Assembly (NCBI GenBank): GCA_036511155.1 | Contig: DATCCR010000181.1 | Span: 1-18,578 of the forward strand | From: Bog-756 sp036511155 | GTDB lineage: Bacteria; Actinomycetota; Acidimicrobiia; Acidimicrobiales; RAAP-2 | Length of the DNA stretch: 18,578 nucleotides | Direction of reading: 5' to 3' | Shown: positions 1 to 7,524 of the stretch, in pieces | Layout: the number at the start of each line of letters is the position of its first letter | Numbering within the stretch: position 1 is the stretch's first letter | The notes under the pieces: model-generated | Seen by the model: only the letters and a program-made list of their open reading frames with translations | Told to the model about the DNA's origin: nothing | The model's database searches: none | Made by a program: the position numbers and the translations under genes

Positions 1-1
1 G

Positions 2-88
2 AAGGCCCCCGCCACGAAGGCCGCCGCCACGACGAAGAAGGTTCCCGTCGCGAAGGCCGCCAAGAAGGCCGCCAAGAAAGCGAGATGA
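2..88 (+). CDS. C-terminal tail of a Lys/Ala-rich protein (partial)
   Basis: The window opens inside a plus-strand reading frame that ends at TGA 86-88. The 28 visible residues are almost only Lys, Ala, Thr, Val and Pro, with AAKKAAKK-type repeats. Such basic, disordered tails are found on actinobacterial nucleic-acid-binding proteins such as HupB-type HU, topoisomerase I and Ku-like proteins, and they usually add non-specific DNA or RNA binding. No folded domain is visible, so the family cannot be named. The next gene starts 7 bp downstream on the same strand, so the two may be co-transcribed. The repeat-like codons (aag gcc) fit slippage-prone Lys/Ala tails. A chance frame is possible but unlikely, given the stop position and composition. 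Confidence 0.6.
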   Translation, partial: KAPATKAAATTKKVPVAKAAKKAAKKAR

Positions 89-95
89 CGTAGCG

Positions 96-1109
96 ATGGG
101 GGGCAACCACCACCACGGCCCGGGGCGACAACATCACGGCCACCCGTTCGATGCTGCCGACGTGACGCCCCCGCCGACGGGGACCCGCATCGCGGAGGGG
201 GTGCTCGAACTCGACACGCTCCTCGGCGGATGGGAGCGGGTCACGGCCGGCTACCTCATCGAGGGCGACGCCCCCGTCCTGGTCGAGACGGGCAGCCAGA
301 GCTCCGTGCCGGCGCTGCTCGCCCACCTCGACCGACTCGGGCTCGGCGCCGACGACCTGGCCGGCGTGGTCGTCACCCACATCCACCTGGACCATGCCGG
401 CGGTGTGGGCGACGTGGCCCGGGCCTTTCCCAGGGCAACCGTCTACGTCCACCCCAAAGGAGCCCGGCACCTGGCCGACCCGACCAAACTGGTGGACTCG
501 GCCGCCCGCGTCTACGGCCCGCTCCTCGACTCCCTCTACGGACGGCTCGACCCGACCCCGGCCGAGCGAATCCACGTGCTGGAGGATGGCGAGCAGATCC
601 GGGTCAGCTCCAATCGCTTCCTGACCGCTGTCGACTCGCCCGGCCACGCCAAGCACCACCTGGCCCTCCACGACAACTGGAGCGGCACCTTGTTCGCCGG
701 AGACGCGGTGGGAGTGAAGCTCCCGGACGCCGGGGTGTTGCGCCCATCGACGCCGCCGCCCGACTTCGACCTCGACCAGGCGCTGCATTCGCTACGACGT
801 TTTGCCGAGCGGCGCCCGACCGGGCTGGCCCTCGCCCACTACGGACTCCTGGCCGATCCCATCGACGTGCTGGACGAGGCCGACGGCACGCTGCGCCGCT
901 GGGCCGACGTGGCCGAGTCCGCCTACCGCGACGGCCGGGACATCGCCGTCGCCCTGTCCGAGGCGTTCGCCCACGACCTCGACGGCGTGGCTGAGGAGCA
1001 TCGTGAGAAGCTCGAGGTCATGAACGGGGTGCACTCCAACGCCGCCGGGCTCCAGCGGTGGCTGGCCGGCCGGGACACGACAGGCCCGGAGCCCGCCCCG
1101 CCTGCCTGA
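96..1109 (+). CDS. MBL-fold metallo-hydrolase
   Basis: A 337-residue metallo-beta-lactamase-superfamily hydrolase, probably cytoplasmic, since no signal peptide is seen. The zinc-binding signature THIHLDH is at residues 94-100 (HxHxDH). The further expected ligands are present: H184 in SPGH, D203 in AGD and H248 in LAHYG, so a complete two-metal site is likely. The fold is known for hydrolysing thioesters, lactones, phosphodiesters or beta-lactams; the substrate cannot be read here. The first 16 residues hold seven histidines, which is unusual and may be extra metal-binding sequence or a mis-set start. No good Shine-Dalgarno precedes ATG 96; GTG 162 (residue 23) is an alternative start that would remove the His-rich part. 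It lies 7 bp after the preceding Lys/Ala-rich frame. Confidence 0.85.
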   Translation: MGGNHHHGPGRQHHGHPFDAADVTPPPTGTRIAEGVLELDTLLGGWERVTAGYLIEGDAPVLVETGSQSSVPALLAHLDRLGLGADDLAGVVVTHIHLDHAGGVGDVARAFPRATVYVHPKGARHLADPTKLVDSAARVYGPLLDSLYGRLDPTPAERIHVLEDGEQIRVSSNRFLTAVDSPGHAKHHLALHDNWSGTLFAGDAVGVKLPDAGVLRPSTPPPDFDLDQALHSLRRFAERRPTGLALAHYGLLADPIDVLDEADGTLRRWADVAESAYRDGRDIAVALSEAFAHDLDGVAEEHREKLEVMNGVHSNAAGLQRWLAGRDTTGPEPAPPA

Positions 1110-1243
1110 CCAGGCCGGGCAGATCCCTCCGGACTGGCCGACACCACGTCCCGGGGGAGCCGGTGGGAGCGGCCGGGTACTGTGTCGGTCCGACGGATGC
1201 GTCGGGACCGGAGCCGGCCACGTCCCTGTCGGGGGGCTCGCAC

Positions 1244-3052
1244 ATGACAACTGCCATCGGGGGGACGGTCGCCGACGACGTCGTGCCCGTCGGGGCCGCC
1301 GAGGTGGCCACGCCGGATGATTCGGGTGGCCACCGGCCGCCGAGCGGCCGCTGGCTCACCGTGGTCGGCATCGCCAGCCTGGTGCTTCCGGTCGTCGCCT
1401 ACCTCGTCTTCATCCACCACTTCGCGGTCAACGCGATCTGGAGCGACCAGTGGGCCGACATCAGCCTGATCCGCCACGCCCACGACGGGACGCTCAGCCT
1501 GTCCACGCTGTGGGCCCAGCACACCTCGAACCGGATCTTCTTCCCGAACCTGATCGTCCTGGTCCTCGCCTCGCTGACCCGGTTCGACGTGGTGACCGAG
1601 GAGTACCTGAGCGCCGCGTTCCTGACCGCCTCGGCCGCCCTGCTGATCCTGACCCACCGGCGCCGGGCGCCGGCCACGCCGTGGCTCTACTACTGCCCGG
1701 TCGTCCTCCTGCTCTTCACCTTCGTCGGCGGCAACCCGTACTACGGGGGGACCAACACCCTGTGGGGCTTCACCATGGGCCTGTATCTCGTCCTGCTCTG
1801 CCTGGCCGGCACCCTCTACCTGCTCGACCGCCAGGAGCTCACGACGTGGGCCTACGTCGGCGCTCTGGCCGCCGCCGTGGTCGGGAGCTATTCCGCCACC
1901 CAGGGCCTGCTGATCTGGCCGGCGGGCCTCCTTCTGATCTGGCTACGCCGGCGTCCTCCCTCCCGGCTGGCGGTCTGGGTGGTGGCCGCCGTCGCCACCA
2001 CCGCCCTGTTCCTCGTCCACTACGATGCCAAGGCCGGCATGTCGCAGCCGGGGTACCTGCTGTCCCACCCGGTGGAGTCGGTCAAGTTCCTCCTCTTCTC
2101 CATCGGCGACAACTTGTTCGGCCAGGTGGTCACGTCCCCGCCCGGCCCGCTCGACGTCGTCGTGGGCGCGCTGGTCCTCGTCCTGGCCGGCTGGGTGGTG
2201 GTCCGCTTCGGGATCCGCCGCGACGAAGCCACGCCGGCGCCGGTCGGGGCGGTTCTCGTGGTCTACGGGCTGCTGTTCACGGGCATGGTCACGGCATCAC
2301 GGGCGTGGCAGGGCTTCTTCCAGACCGGCCGCTACGAGACGTTCGAGGTACTGGTCTGGGTCGGCTGCTACCTGGCGGTCGTCGGCCGCCGGACGCAGCG
2401 GGAAGAGGCGGCGACCGACCGGGGGGTGGCCCTGGCCAAGATCGGGCTCCTGGTGCTCATCGCTCTGCAGGTCCTCGCCGGCACCCCGAACGGGTGGCGC
2501 TACGCGCAGGCCGACCGCACCCACCAACTGCAGGCCGCCGACGTCACCGTCCACATGGGCTCAGCCGACGACGCTCTGGTCTACGCCAGCGACGGCGGGT
2601 GGGACCCCGCCTGGGTGCGCCCGCTGGCCGCCTTCGCCCGGGCGCAGCACCTGAGCCTCTTCGACACGCCCCTGGCCGCGCAGCTGGTGGTCCGGGGCCT
2701 GGACCCGTCGCTCCAGTCGAAGCTGGTGCGTCCGTCCTACGGGGCTACCGTCAGCGGCCGAGTCCTGCTGGTGGGCGTCTCCAACCTGACGCACGGGACG
2801 TCGGCGTTCGAGTTCCTGGTCTCCGGCGGCCCGACGACGCACCGACTGCGGCCCGCCCAGGAGGTCCACGCCACGCCCAGCGCCTACGGGTACCTCGGAC
2901 CGTGGGACTCCGCTGCGGTGGCCGACGGCTACTACGACGTCCGGACCGAGGTGGTGCACACCGACGGCACCCGTGCCGTGGGAGACCCGGTGCCGGTTCG
3001 GGTCCTCAACCACCCGATCGGGCACCGGCCAGCGGCCCGTGCGGCCGGCTGA
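1244..3052 (+). CDS. Polytopic membrane protein, GT-C glycosyltransferase-like
   Basis: A 602-residue integral membrane protein. The open frame runs further upstream into the MBL gene, but I choose ATG 1244 because a GGGGGG purine run (1231-1236) sits 7 bp before it and the residues before it look non-coding. About 11-12 hydrophobic segments lie between residues 38 and 412, followed by a polar C-terminal domain of about 190 residues, probably extracytoplasmic. After the first membrane segment comes WSDQWAD (residues 66-72), acidic residues in the first outer loop, as in GT-C lipid-linked-sugar glycosyltransferases. TGRYETF (361-367) is also typical of such polytopic enzymes. The role as a cell-envelope sugar transferase is inference; an uncharacterised membrane family is the safe call. 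A 134-bp gap separates it from the MBL gene, and downstream it faces the cyclic-di-GMP gene convergently. Confidence 0.8.
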   Translation: MTTAIGGTVADDVVPVGAAEVATPDDSGGHRPPSGRWLTVVGIASLVLPVVAYLVFIHHFAVNAIWSDQWADISLIRHAHDGTLSLSTLWAQHTSNRIFFPNLIVLVLASLTRFDVVTEEYLSAAFLTASAALLILTHRRRAPATPWLYYCPVVLLLFTFVGGNPYYGGTNTLWGFTMGLYLVLLCLAGTLYLLDRQELTTWAYVGALAAAVVGSYSATQGLLIWPAGLLLIWLRRRPPSRLAVWVVAAVATTALFLVHYDAKAGMSQPGYLLSHPVESVKFLLFSIGDNLFGQVVTSPPGPLDVVVGALVLVLAGWVVVRFGIRRDEATPAPVGAVLVVYGLLFTGMVTASRAWQGFFQTGRYETFEVLVWVGCYLAVVGRRTQREEAATDRGVALAKIGLLVLIALQVLAGTPNGWRYAQADRTHQLQAADVTVHMGSADDALVYASDGGWDPAWVRPLAAFARAQHLSLFDTPLAAQLVVRGLDPSLQSKLVRPSYGATVSGRVLLVGVSNLTHGTSAFEFLVSGGPTTHRLRPAQEVHATPSAYGYLGPWDSAAVADGYYDVRTEVVHTDGTRAVGDPVPVRVLNHPIGHRPAARAAG

Positions 3053-3467
3053 GCCGCCTGGTCCACCGAGCGGGAGGGTGCGCCCGATCAGGTCACTGTC
3101 CTCCGCTGTCGCGCCTTGATCCAGAACGTGCGAACAGGAAGCTGCGAACTCGGAATCGAAGCCCTGCCTGGTAGGACATCGGTTGCTGACGTCGATGAGC
3201 CGGCGCCGGTGGTCTGAGCGACGAGACCCGGCAGGATCGGTCCGGTGGGCCCGCGGCGAAGGCCGGACTGCGCGATGCGGTGATCGGCCGGGATCTGGGT
3301 GGTCGGCTGCTCTCCCAGCCGGGCGGACCCGACGGCACGCCAGCGCAATACCGGCGGATGGGGACGGGCACGGTGGACGCCGGTACCAGACGATCATCGC
3401 CTCGGAATCGGCGTCCGATCCGCCTCGGGGGGCAGCCTCCGTTACGACCCAGAGAGCACGAATGCCC
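3053..3467. other. Gene-free stretch between convergent genes
   Basis: These 415 bp lie between the stop of the membrane protein and the stop of the PAS-GGDEF-EAL gene. Short frames exist on both strands, but none shows a recognisable domain, ribosome site or consistent codon bias. A 10-bp palindrome, CCGGCGCCGG, is at 3200-3209, and the heptamer TGCGAAC occurs twice close together near 3127-3150. I see no clear terminator hairpin with a T-run. It may be a decayed remnant or the edge of inserted DNA. Confidence 0.5.
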
Positions 3468-5792
3468 TCAGGCCGGTGCCACCGAGGACCCAGACGTCGG
3501 TACCTGGACCGAGTCGTGATCACGTGCCGTGTCGAGCATCTTCTGGATCTCCGAACTGGTGGTGGGGCGTGCGAAGAGGAAGCCTTGTCCATGATCGCAG
3601 CGTTCCGTGCGGAGGCCGTCGATCTGGACCGCCTCCTCGATCCCCTCGGCGAGGGTCACAAGGCCCAGCGCACGCCCAAGCTCGATCAGCGTGTGGACGA
3701 GCGCCGCTCCGTCGAGGGAACCGTTCATCTCCGAGATGAACGTTCGGTCGATCTTCAAGATGTCCACCGGGAACTGGCGCAGGTAGGCCATGGAGGAGTA
3801 GCCCGTTCCGAAATCGTCGATCGCGATCTTCACGCCCAGTGCCTTCAGGCGCGTGAGACGAACCACTGTTGCCTGGACGTCCTTCATGAGCACGGTCTCG
3901 GTGATCTCGATGGTCAGGAGTGCCGGGGGCAAGGCGTGCCTCGCCAACGCACTTCGAACGTCGTCCACGAACGTGTCCGACTCGAGTTGGCGCATGGAGG
4001 CATTGACGGACACGGACACGTCCTGCCCATCGGCGTGCCACTTCGCAAGTTGCCCGCAGGCTTCTTCGAGGACCCACCGCCCGACCTTGACGATGTCCCC
4101 GCTCTCTTCGAGGACCGGGATGAATCGATCAGGCAGAATCGTCCCCTGCGTCGGGTGGTTCCACCGAAGAAGCGCTTCGACGCCTTGGATCCGCATGCTG
4201 TCGAGTTCGAAGATCGGTTGGTAGAGGAGGAAGAATTCCTGACGTTGAAACGCCACGTCCAGTTCATTCCTCAGAGCCAGACGGTCGTTGGTCGCGACCT
4301 GCATCTCCGCCTCGAATTCGATCGCCTGATCTCGACCCTGGCCCTTGGCCCGGTAGAGGGCAATATCGGCGTCTCGCAGCAGGTCCTGCGCGGACTCCCG
4401 GTCTCCCGCTGCGATGCCGATGCTCGCGGACACGGAGATCGGTACGTCCTTGAATCCGTCGACGTAGAACGGGGGTTTCAGCACCTGTCGGATCCGTTCG
4501 GCAATCGCCTGGGGCCCAGAGGCGAGGGACATTCCTTCAGCCAGGACGACGAACTCATCACCGCCCAGGCGTCCCACCGTGTCGCTGACGCGCAGTAGGC
4601 CGACCAGACGGTTGGCGACAGCCTGGAGCAGATGATCACCGGCTTCGTGGCCGAGTGAGTCGTTGGCGTCCTTGAAGTTGTCGAGGTCGACGAAGTATGC
4701 GGCGACCGGATCGCCGCATCTGCGGGCTCGGACCAGCATCTGCTCGGCTCGGTCCAAGATGAGCTGCCGATTTGCCAGTCCCGTCAAGGGATCGTGGAGT
4801 GCTCGATGCGACAGGAGCTCCTCGAACTTCTTCCGCTCCGTGACGTCGCGCAAGTTGGCCACGTATCCGCCGACCGAGGGACGATCGAGCTGATTCGAAA
4901 TCACAGCCTCGACGTACCGGGTGACACCAGACTTGGTGCCCATCGCGAATTCGAGGGCTGCCATACCGGCGTCGGATCCGGCCGAAGCCTGGAAGTCAGG
5001 TCCCAGGCGGTACTCGACGCGATCCCGGTCGGCCTCGTGGACGAGTTCCGTAGCACCGGTGCCGACGAGTTCCTCCGGCTGGTATCCGAGAAGCTCCTCC
5101 ACGGCCGGAGAGAGGAACTGCAGCACGCCATCGGCGTCGATGATCAGGGTCACGTCAGAGGAGTTCTGGATGAGTGAGCGGAACCGATCCTCGCTCATGC
5201 GGACAGCCAGCTCCGCATCCTCCTTCTGTTCCATGGTGGCACCGGCCATTCGGATCACGAAGAGCACGACGAAGATCCCCATCACGATGAGGGCCGTCGA
5301 TCGGGGCAACGACAATTCGGACGGCACCCATCCCCGCCACAGGCAGATCTCGCCGAGAGCCAGTCCGACCACACACCAGAGAGCCACCAGGCGCCAGGTG
5401 CGGGACCCCACGACGGAGATGGTCTCCAGCGCCACGAACGCGTACGCACCCCACAGAACAGGTCCCCAGCCACTCAGGAAGATGACCGCGGTGACGGCGG
5501 CTATCTGGCTCATCACTCGCAGATTCAACGTGACCGCCGATGGGCGCGTGTCGTACAGGCGGTCGACGATCACGTTGGCGAGCGGGATGGCCACGAAGAC
5601 CCCGAGCCATACCCATGCGGACTCGCGGGCGATGTAGCCGAGATGCATCAAGATCAAGATCGCCACGAAGGCGGCGGGCCCCATGAGGTAGGCCAGGAGC
5701 TTCGGACTCAGCCGATGCCCGCCCGGCGCGGGCGCGGGTGGGAGGTCACGGGATCCCGCATCACCACTGCCACCAACTGTCGACACACTCAT
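3468..5792 (-). CDS. Membrane-anchored PAS-GGDEF-EAL cyclic-di-GMP enzyme
   Basis: A 774-residue protein that makes and/or breaks the second messenger cyclic di-GMP. I start at ATG 5790-5792. The frame stays open to ATG 5897, but the extra 35 codons are rich in aga/agg/tca and look non-coding. In numbering from 5897: about six membrane segments at 64-217, a PAS domain at about 234-355 (start of SEDRFRSLIQNSSD), GGDEF at 360-530 and EAL at 540-790. The diguanylate-cyclase motif GGDEF (445-449) is intact, with an RVSD inhibitory I-site (436-439) five residues before it. Phosphodiesterase residues are also present: E574-A-L, N632, E664, D694-D695, K715, E751 and Q771. Both activities are therefore possible; many such tandem proteins favour one in vivo. 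The PAS and membrane parts suggest a sensed signal. It stands alone between gene-free stretches. Confidence 0.93.
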   Translation of the reverse strand: MSVSTVGGSGDAGSRDLPPAPAPGGHRLSPKLLAYLMGPAAFVAILILMHLGYIARESAWVWLGVFVAIPLANVIVDRLYDTRPSAVTLNLRVMSQIAAVTAVIFLSGWGPVLWGAYAFVALETISVVGSRTWRLVALWCVVGLALGEICLWRGWVPSELSLPRSTALIVMGIFVVLFVIRMAGATMEQKEDAELAVRMSEDRFRSLIQNSSDVTLIIDADGVLQFLSPAVEELLGYQPEELVGTGATELVHEADRDRVEYRLGPDFQASAGSDAGMAALEFAMGTKSGVTRYVEAVISNQLDRPSVGGYVANLRDVTERKKFEELLSHRALHDPLTGLANRQLILDRAEQMLVRARRCGDPVAAYFVDLDNFKDANDSLGHEAGDHLLQAVANRLVGLLRVSDTVGRLGGDEFVVLAEGMSLASGPQAIAERIRQVLKPPFYVDGFKDVPISVSASIGIAAGDRESAQDLLRDADIALYRAKGQGRDQAIEFEAEMQVATNDRLALRNELDVAFQRQEFFLLYQPIFELDSMRIQGVEALLRWNHPTQGTILPDRFIPVLEESGDIVKVGRWVLEEACGQLAKWHADGQDVSVSVNASMRQLESDTFVDDVRSALARHALPPALLTIEITETVLMKDVQATVVRLTRLKALGVKIAIDDFGTGYSSMAYLRQFPVDILKIDRTFISEMNGSLDGAALVHTLIELGRALGLVTLAEGIEEAVQIDGLRTERCDHGQGFLFARPTTSSEIQKMLDTARDHDSVQVPTSGSSVAPA

Positions 5793-5839
5793 GGACCGCC
5801 ACCCGTCTCGCTTTGACCTTCTCAGAACTCTGATATCGG

Positions 5840-5851
5840 CCTCGATCGAGG
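5840..5851. promoter_or_regulatory. 12-bp palindrome upstream of the cyclic-di-GMP gene
   Basis: CCTCGATCGAGG is a perfect 12-bp palindrome 47 bp upstream of the chosen start codon of the PAS-GGDEF-EAL gene. This is a plausible position for a dimeric regulator site, but it is a single copy and could be chance in GC-rich DNA. If the longer start at 5897 were used it would be inside the coding region. Confidence 0.25.
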
Positions 5852-6296
5852 TCACCTTGAGCCAAGAAGCGATACGGGTAGCGCGCGTCACGTCCATCCT
5901 GACGGCGGGAGGATTGGCTGGTCGTCCGCTCGCGTTTCGCCGGGCTCACGCTGCTCGGTCCAAGTGGTTCGACCGGCCGGATGTTGGTCACGGAGGTGGG
6001 TGGTCTCGAACTCCGTCGACCGCCGGGGTCCGCCCGAGTCGAGTGGTTCGGCCTCGCAGAGGCCCAGGGTGGACTCGCCCGGGGCGTTGCCGGAATGGTG
6101 TCGACCCACGTGCGCTTGCTCGGAAGCCGACGAGTCGAAGCGTCGAACCATCGGGTCTCATGAGGTCGACGGTTCGAACGGCAGTCATGGGGACATGACC
6201 AGGGCCCGGATCCGGTCCACGTGGTGGGACGGCTCCCGGACCAAGAGTTCCTACACAGTTCGGCCTGCCAGCGGCAGCACAGGCAGCCGCTTCCGC

Positions 6297-6348
6297 TCCT
6301 CCGGATTCCGGTCTCGATCCTTCAGTGCCGGCGCCGGAATCCGGAGGA
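6297..6348. repeat. Perfect 15-bp inverted repeat (hairpin)
   Basis: TCCTCCGGATTCCGG (6297-6311) is exactly complementary to CCGGAATCCGGAGGA (6334-6348), with a 22-nt loop. The stem would be very stable as RNA or cruciform DNA. It lies 82 bp beyond the stop of the minus-strand DUF4242 gene, so it may act as its transcription terminator, although no T-run follows on that strand. Other readings are a small-RNA hairpin or a protein-binding inverted repeat. Confidence 0.6.
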
Positions 6349-6429
6349 CGGTAGGACCGGGGCGCTCGAGCTCGCCCGGTACCCTCCCTCGGCGGTCCAC
6401 GCCGCGAATCGTTGGATCCGACCGAACTC

Positions 6430-6702
6430 CTACTCTCCCGAGGAGGGGTCGATCACTGCTGACACCATGGAGATGCGGTCTGCCGGAAAGCCTCCGCACC
6501 GGGCGTGCTCCTGGAGGATGTCCTCGTCGGGGGCCACGTAGACGCAGTAGATCTTGTCGTCGGTCACGTAGCTGGTCAGCCAGCGGATGTCAGGTCCGAG
6601 CTCTCCGATGACCTTGTTCGACTTCTCGCTGATGGACTGCAGCTCGTCGGCCGACAGGTTTCCAGCTCCGGGAAGCTCTCGCTCGATCACGTATTTTGGC
6701 AT
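6430..6702 (-). CDS. DUF4242 family small protein
   Basis: A 90-residue soluble protein that opens MPKYVIEREL and carries the family pattern SYVTDDKIYCVYVAPDE (44-60) and EHARCGGFPADRI (65-77). This is the DUF4242 family, whose members are small ferredoxin-like-fold proteins; the Streptomyces member SCO4226 has been described as nickel-binding. His66, Cys69 and Cys53 are candidate metal residues here, but which residues bind metal cannot be settled from sequence. A strong ribosome site, AAGGGGG, ends a few bases before ATG 6702. It is divergent from a TetR regulator across only 67 bp with three palindromes, so that regulator probably controls it. Biological role unknown. Confidence 0.88.
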   Translation of the reverse strand: MPKYVIERELPGAGNLSADELQSISEKSNKVIGELGPDIRWLTSYVTDDKIYCVYVAPDEDILQEHARCGGFPADRISMVSAVIDPSSGE

Positions 6703-6719
6703 CGATCCCCCTTCGGGAC

Positions 6720-6777
6720 ATACTTGAGGTATCCACCATGGGTACTCTCAGTACGGTATTATTCATACTATGAGTAC
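6720..6777. promoter_or_regulatory. Three tandem palindromic operator-like sites
   Basis: The spacer between the DUF4242 and TetR genes holds three similar palindromes with centres 22 and 23 bp apart: ATACTTGAGGTAT (6720-6732), GTACTCTCAGTAC (6742-6754) and ATACTATGAGTAC (6765-6777). The shared core is TACT-NNN-AGTA, with one mismatch in the first site. Sites two and three also form an imperfect 36-bp dyad (6742-6777, 11 of 18 positions paired). The third site covers the TetR start codon. About two helical turns between centres would place bound dimers on one DNA face. The arrangement is typical of self-regulating TetR proteins; the binding itself is inference. Confidence 0.7.
6757..6762 (+). 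promoter_or_regulatory. Putative -10 element of the TetR gene (leaderless start)
   Basis: TATTAT at 6757-6762 resembles a -10 hexamer and ends 7 bases before ATG 6770. Transcription would then begin at or next to the start codon, giving a leaderless mRNA, which is common in actinobacteria and fits the absence of any Shine-Dalgarno sequence here. No convincing -35 hexamer is seen. The element lies between the second and third palindromes, so a bound regulator would cover it. Confidence 0.45.
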
Positions 6778-7408
6778 GGATGTCAACAAGAAGTCCCCCT
6801 CGACGACGACCGGCCGCGTGGCACGGGGCGCCGCCACTCGGGCCACGCTGATCACCGTCTCCCGAGACCTGTTCGGATCCCGGGGGTTCGCCGACACCTC
6901 GCTCGACGACGTGGTCGCAGCGGCCCGGGTCACCAAGGGAGCCTTGTATCACCACTTCCGCGGGAAGGAGGACTTGTTCGCGGCCGTCTACGAGCAGGTG
7001 CTCCGCGACGTCTCGGACCGGGTTGTCGCCGAATTCCTCCTGCCCGATCCGTGGCAGGCACTGTTGACCGGTTCCGAACTCTGGATCGACGCCCATCTGG
7101 ATCCGGCCGTGCAGCGCATCGTGATGCGGGACGCACGGGCGGTGCTGAGTTGGGACACGATTCGCACCATGGAGGCGAGGTTCGGTGCGGTGCCGCTCCG
7201 GGGGGTGCTCCGCAGGGCAATCCGAACAGGTTCGATCGGGCGCCAACCACTCCGCCCGCTTGCCCTGATGATCATGGGGGCCCTCAATGAGGCCTGCTTC
7301 TACGTGGCCAGCGCCGAGGACACCGAAGCTGCCCGGGATGAGGTGCGCTCACTCACTCTGCAACTGTTGAGCGGCCTCGGCGTCGGCGATGACGAAGCTG
7401 GTGAGTGA
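6770..7408 (+). CDS. TetR/AcrR family transcriptional regulator
   Basis: A 212-residue one-component repressor. The N-terminal helix-turn-helix is at about residues 22-68: ATLITVSRDLFGSRGFADTS, then VVAAARVTKGALYHHFRGKEDLF, where GALYHHF is the usual recognition-helix end. The remainder is the ligand-binding and dimerisation domain, too variable to predict an inducer. ATG 6770 is the only reasonable start; no ribosome site precedes it, which suits a leaderless transcript. The divergent DUF4242 gene is the likeliest target besides the regulator itself, because the 67-bp spacer carries three palindromes. Between this gene and tRNA-Lys (7409-7524) I see no gene. Confidence 0.9.
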   Translation: MSTDVNKKSPSTTTGRVARGAATRATLITVSRDLFGSRGFADTSLDDVVAAARVTKGALYHHFRGKEDLFAAVYEQVLRDVSDRVVAEFLLPDPWQALLTGSELWIDAHLDPAVQRIVMRDARAVLSWDTIRTMEARFGAVPLRGVLRRAIRTGSIGRQPLRPLALMIMGALNEACFYVASAEDTEAARDEVRSLTLQLLSGLGVGDDEAGE

Positions 7409-7524
7409 CCGATGCCGGAGCAGGGACTGTCTGCACGCGCACCATCGTTGGGGTCATGGGTGCACGGCTCATCGGGTCTCGCCACACCCGGGGCTCGAAC
7501 AGCTGTCGTGTGCCCTCTATCGAG

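Larger units (their letters stand above)
5793..6429. other. Gene-free stretch with several inverted repeats
   Basis: These 637 bp separate the start of the PAS-GGDEF-EAL gene from the stop of the DUF4242 gene. Frames on both strands are short, overlap one another and show no known domain or good ribosome site. The stretch holds an 8-bp palindrome CTCATGAG (6157-6164), GTTCGAAC (6172-6179), a small hairpin GTCATG-GGGA-CATGAC (6184-6199) and a strong 15-bp-stem hairpin (6297-6348, listed separately). Promoter and leader of the cyclic-di-GMP gene must lie at its left end. A small RNA or a decayed gene is possible; neither can be shown from sequence alone. Confidence 0.5.

Noticed and set aside
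1..88. Short repeats in the Lys/Ala-coding tail as a DNA repeat array or CRISPR
   Set aside because: The repetition follows codons of a Lys/Ala-rich protein and has no repeat-spacer structure.
3183..4598. 471-residue plus-strand open frame
   Set aside because: It is antisense to the well-supported PAS-GGDEF-EAL gene and shows no domain; long antisense frames are expected in GC-rich DNA.
5793..6429. Small proteins in the gene-free stretch, such as a 60-residue plus-strand frame at 5981-6163
   Set aside because: No ribosome site, no domain and competing overlapping frames on both strands; composition is not that of the neighbouring genes.
7440..7524. Second, decayed tRNA beside tRNA-Lys
   Set aside because: A T-loop-like GTTCGAG occurs on the minus strand near 7490-7505, but its flanks do not pair as a T-stem and no anticodon arm or acceptor can be built.
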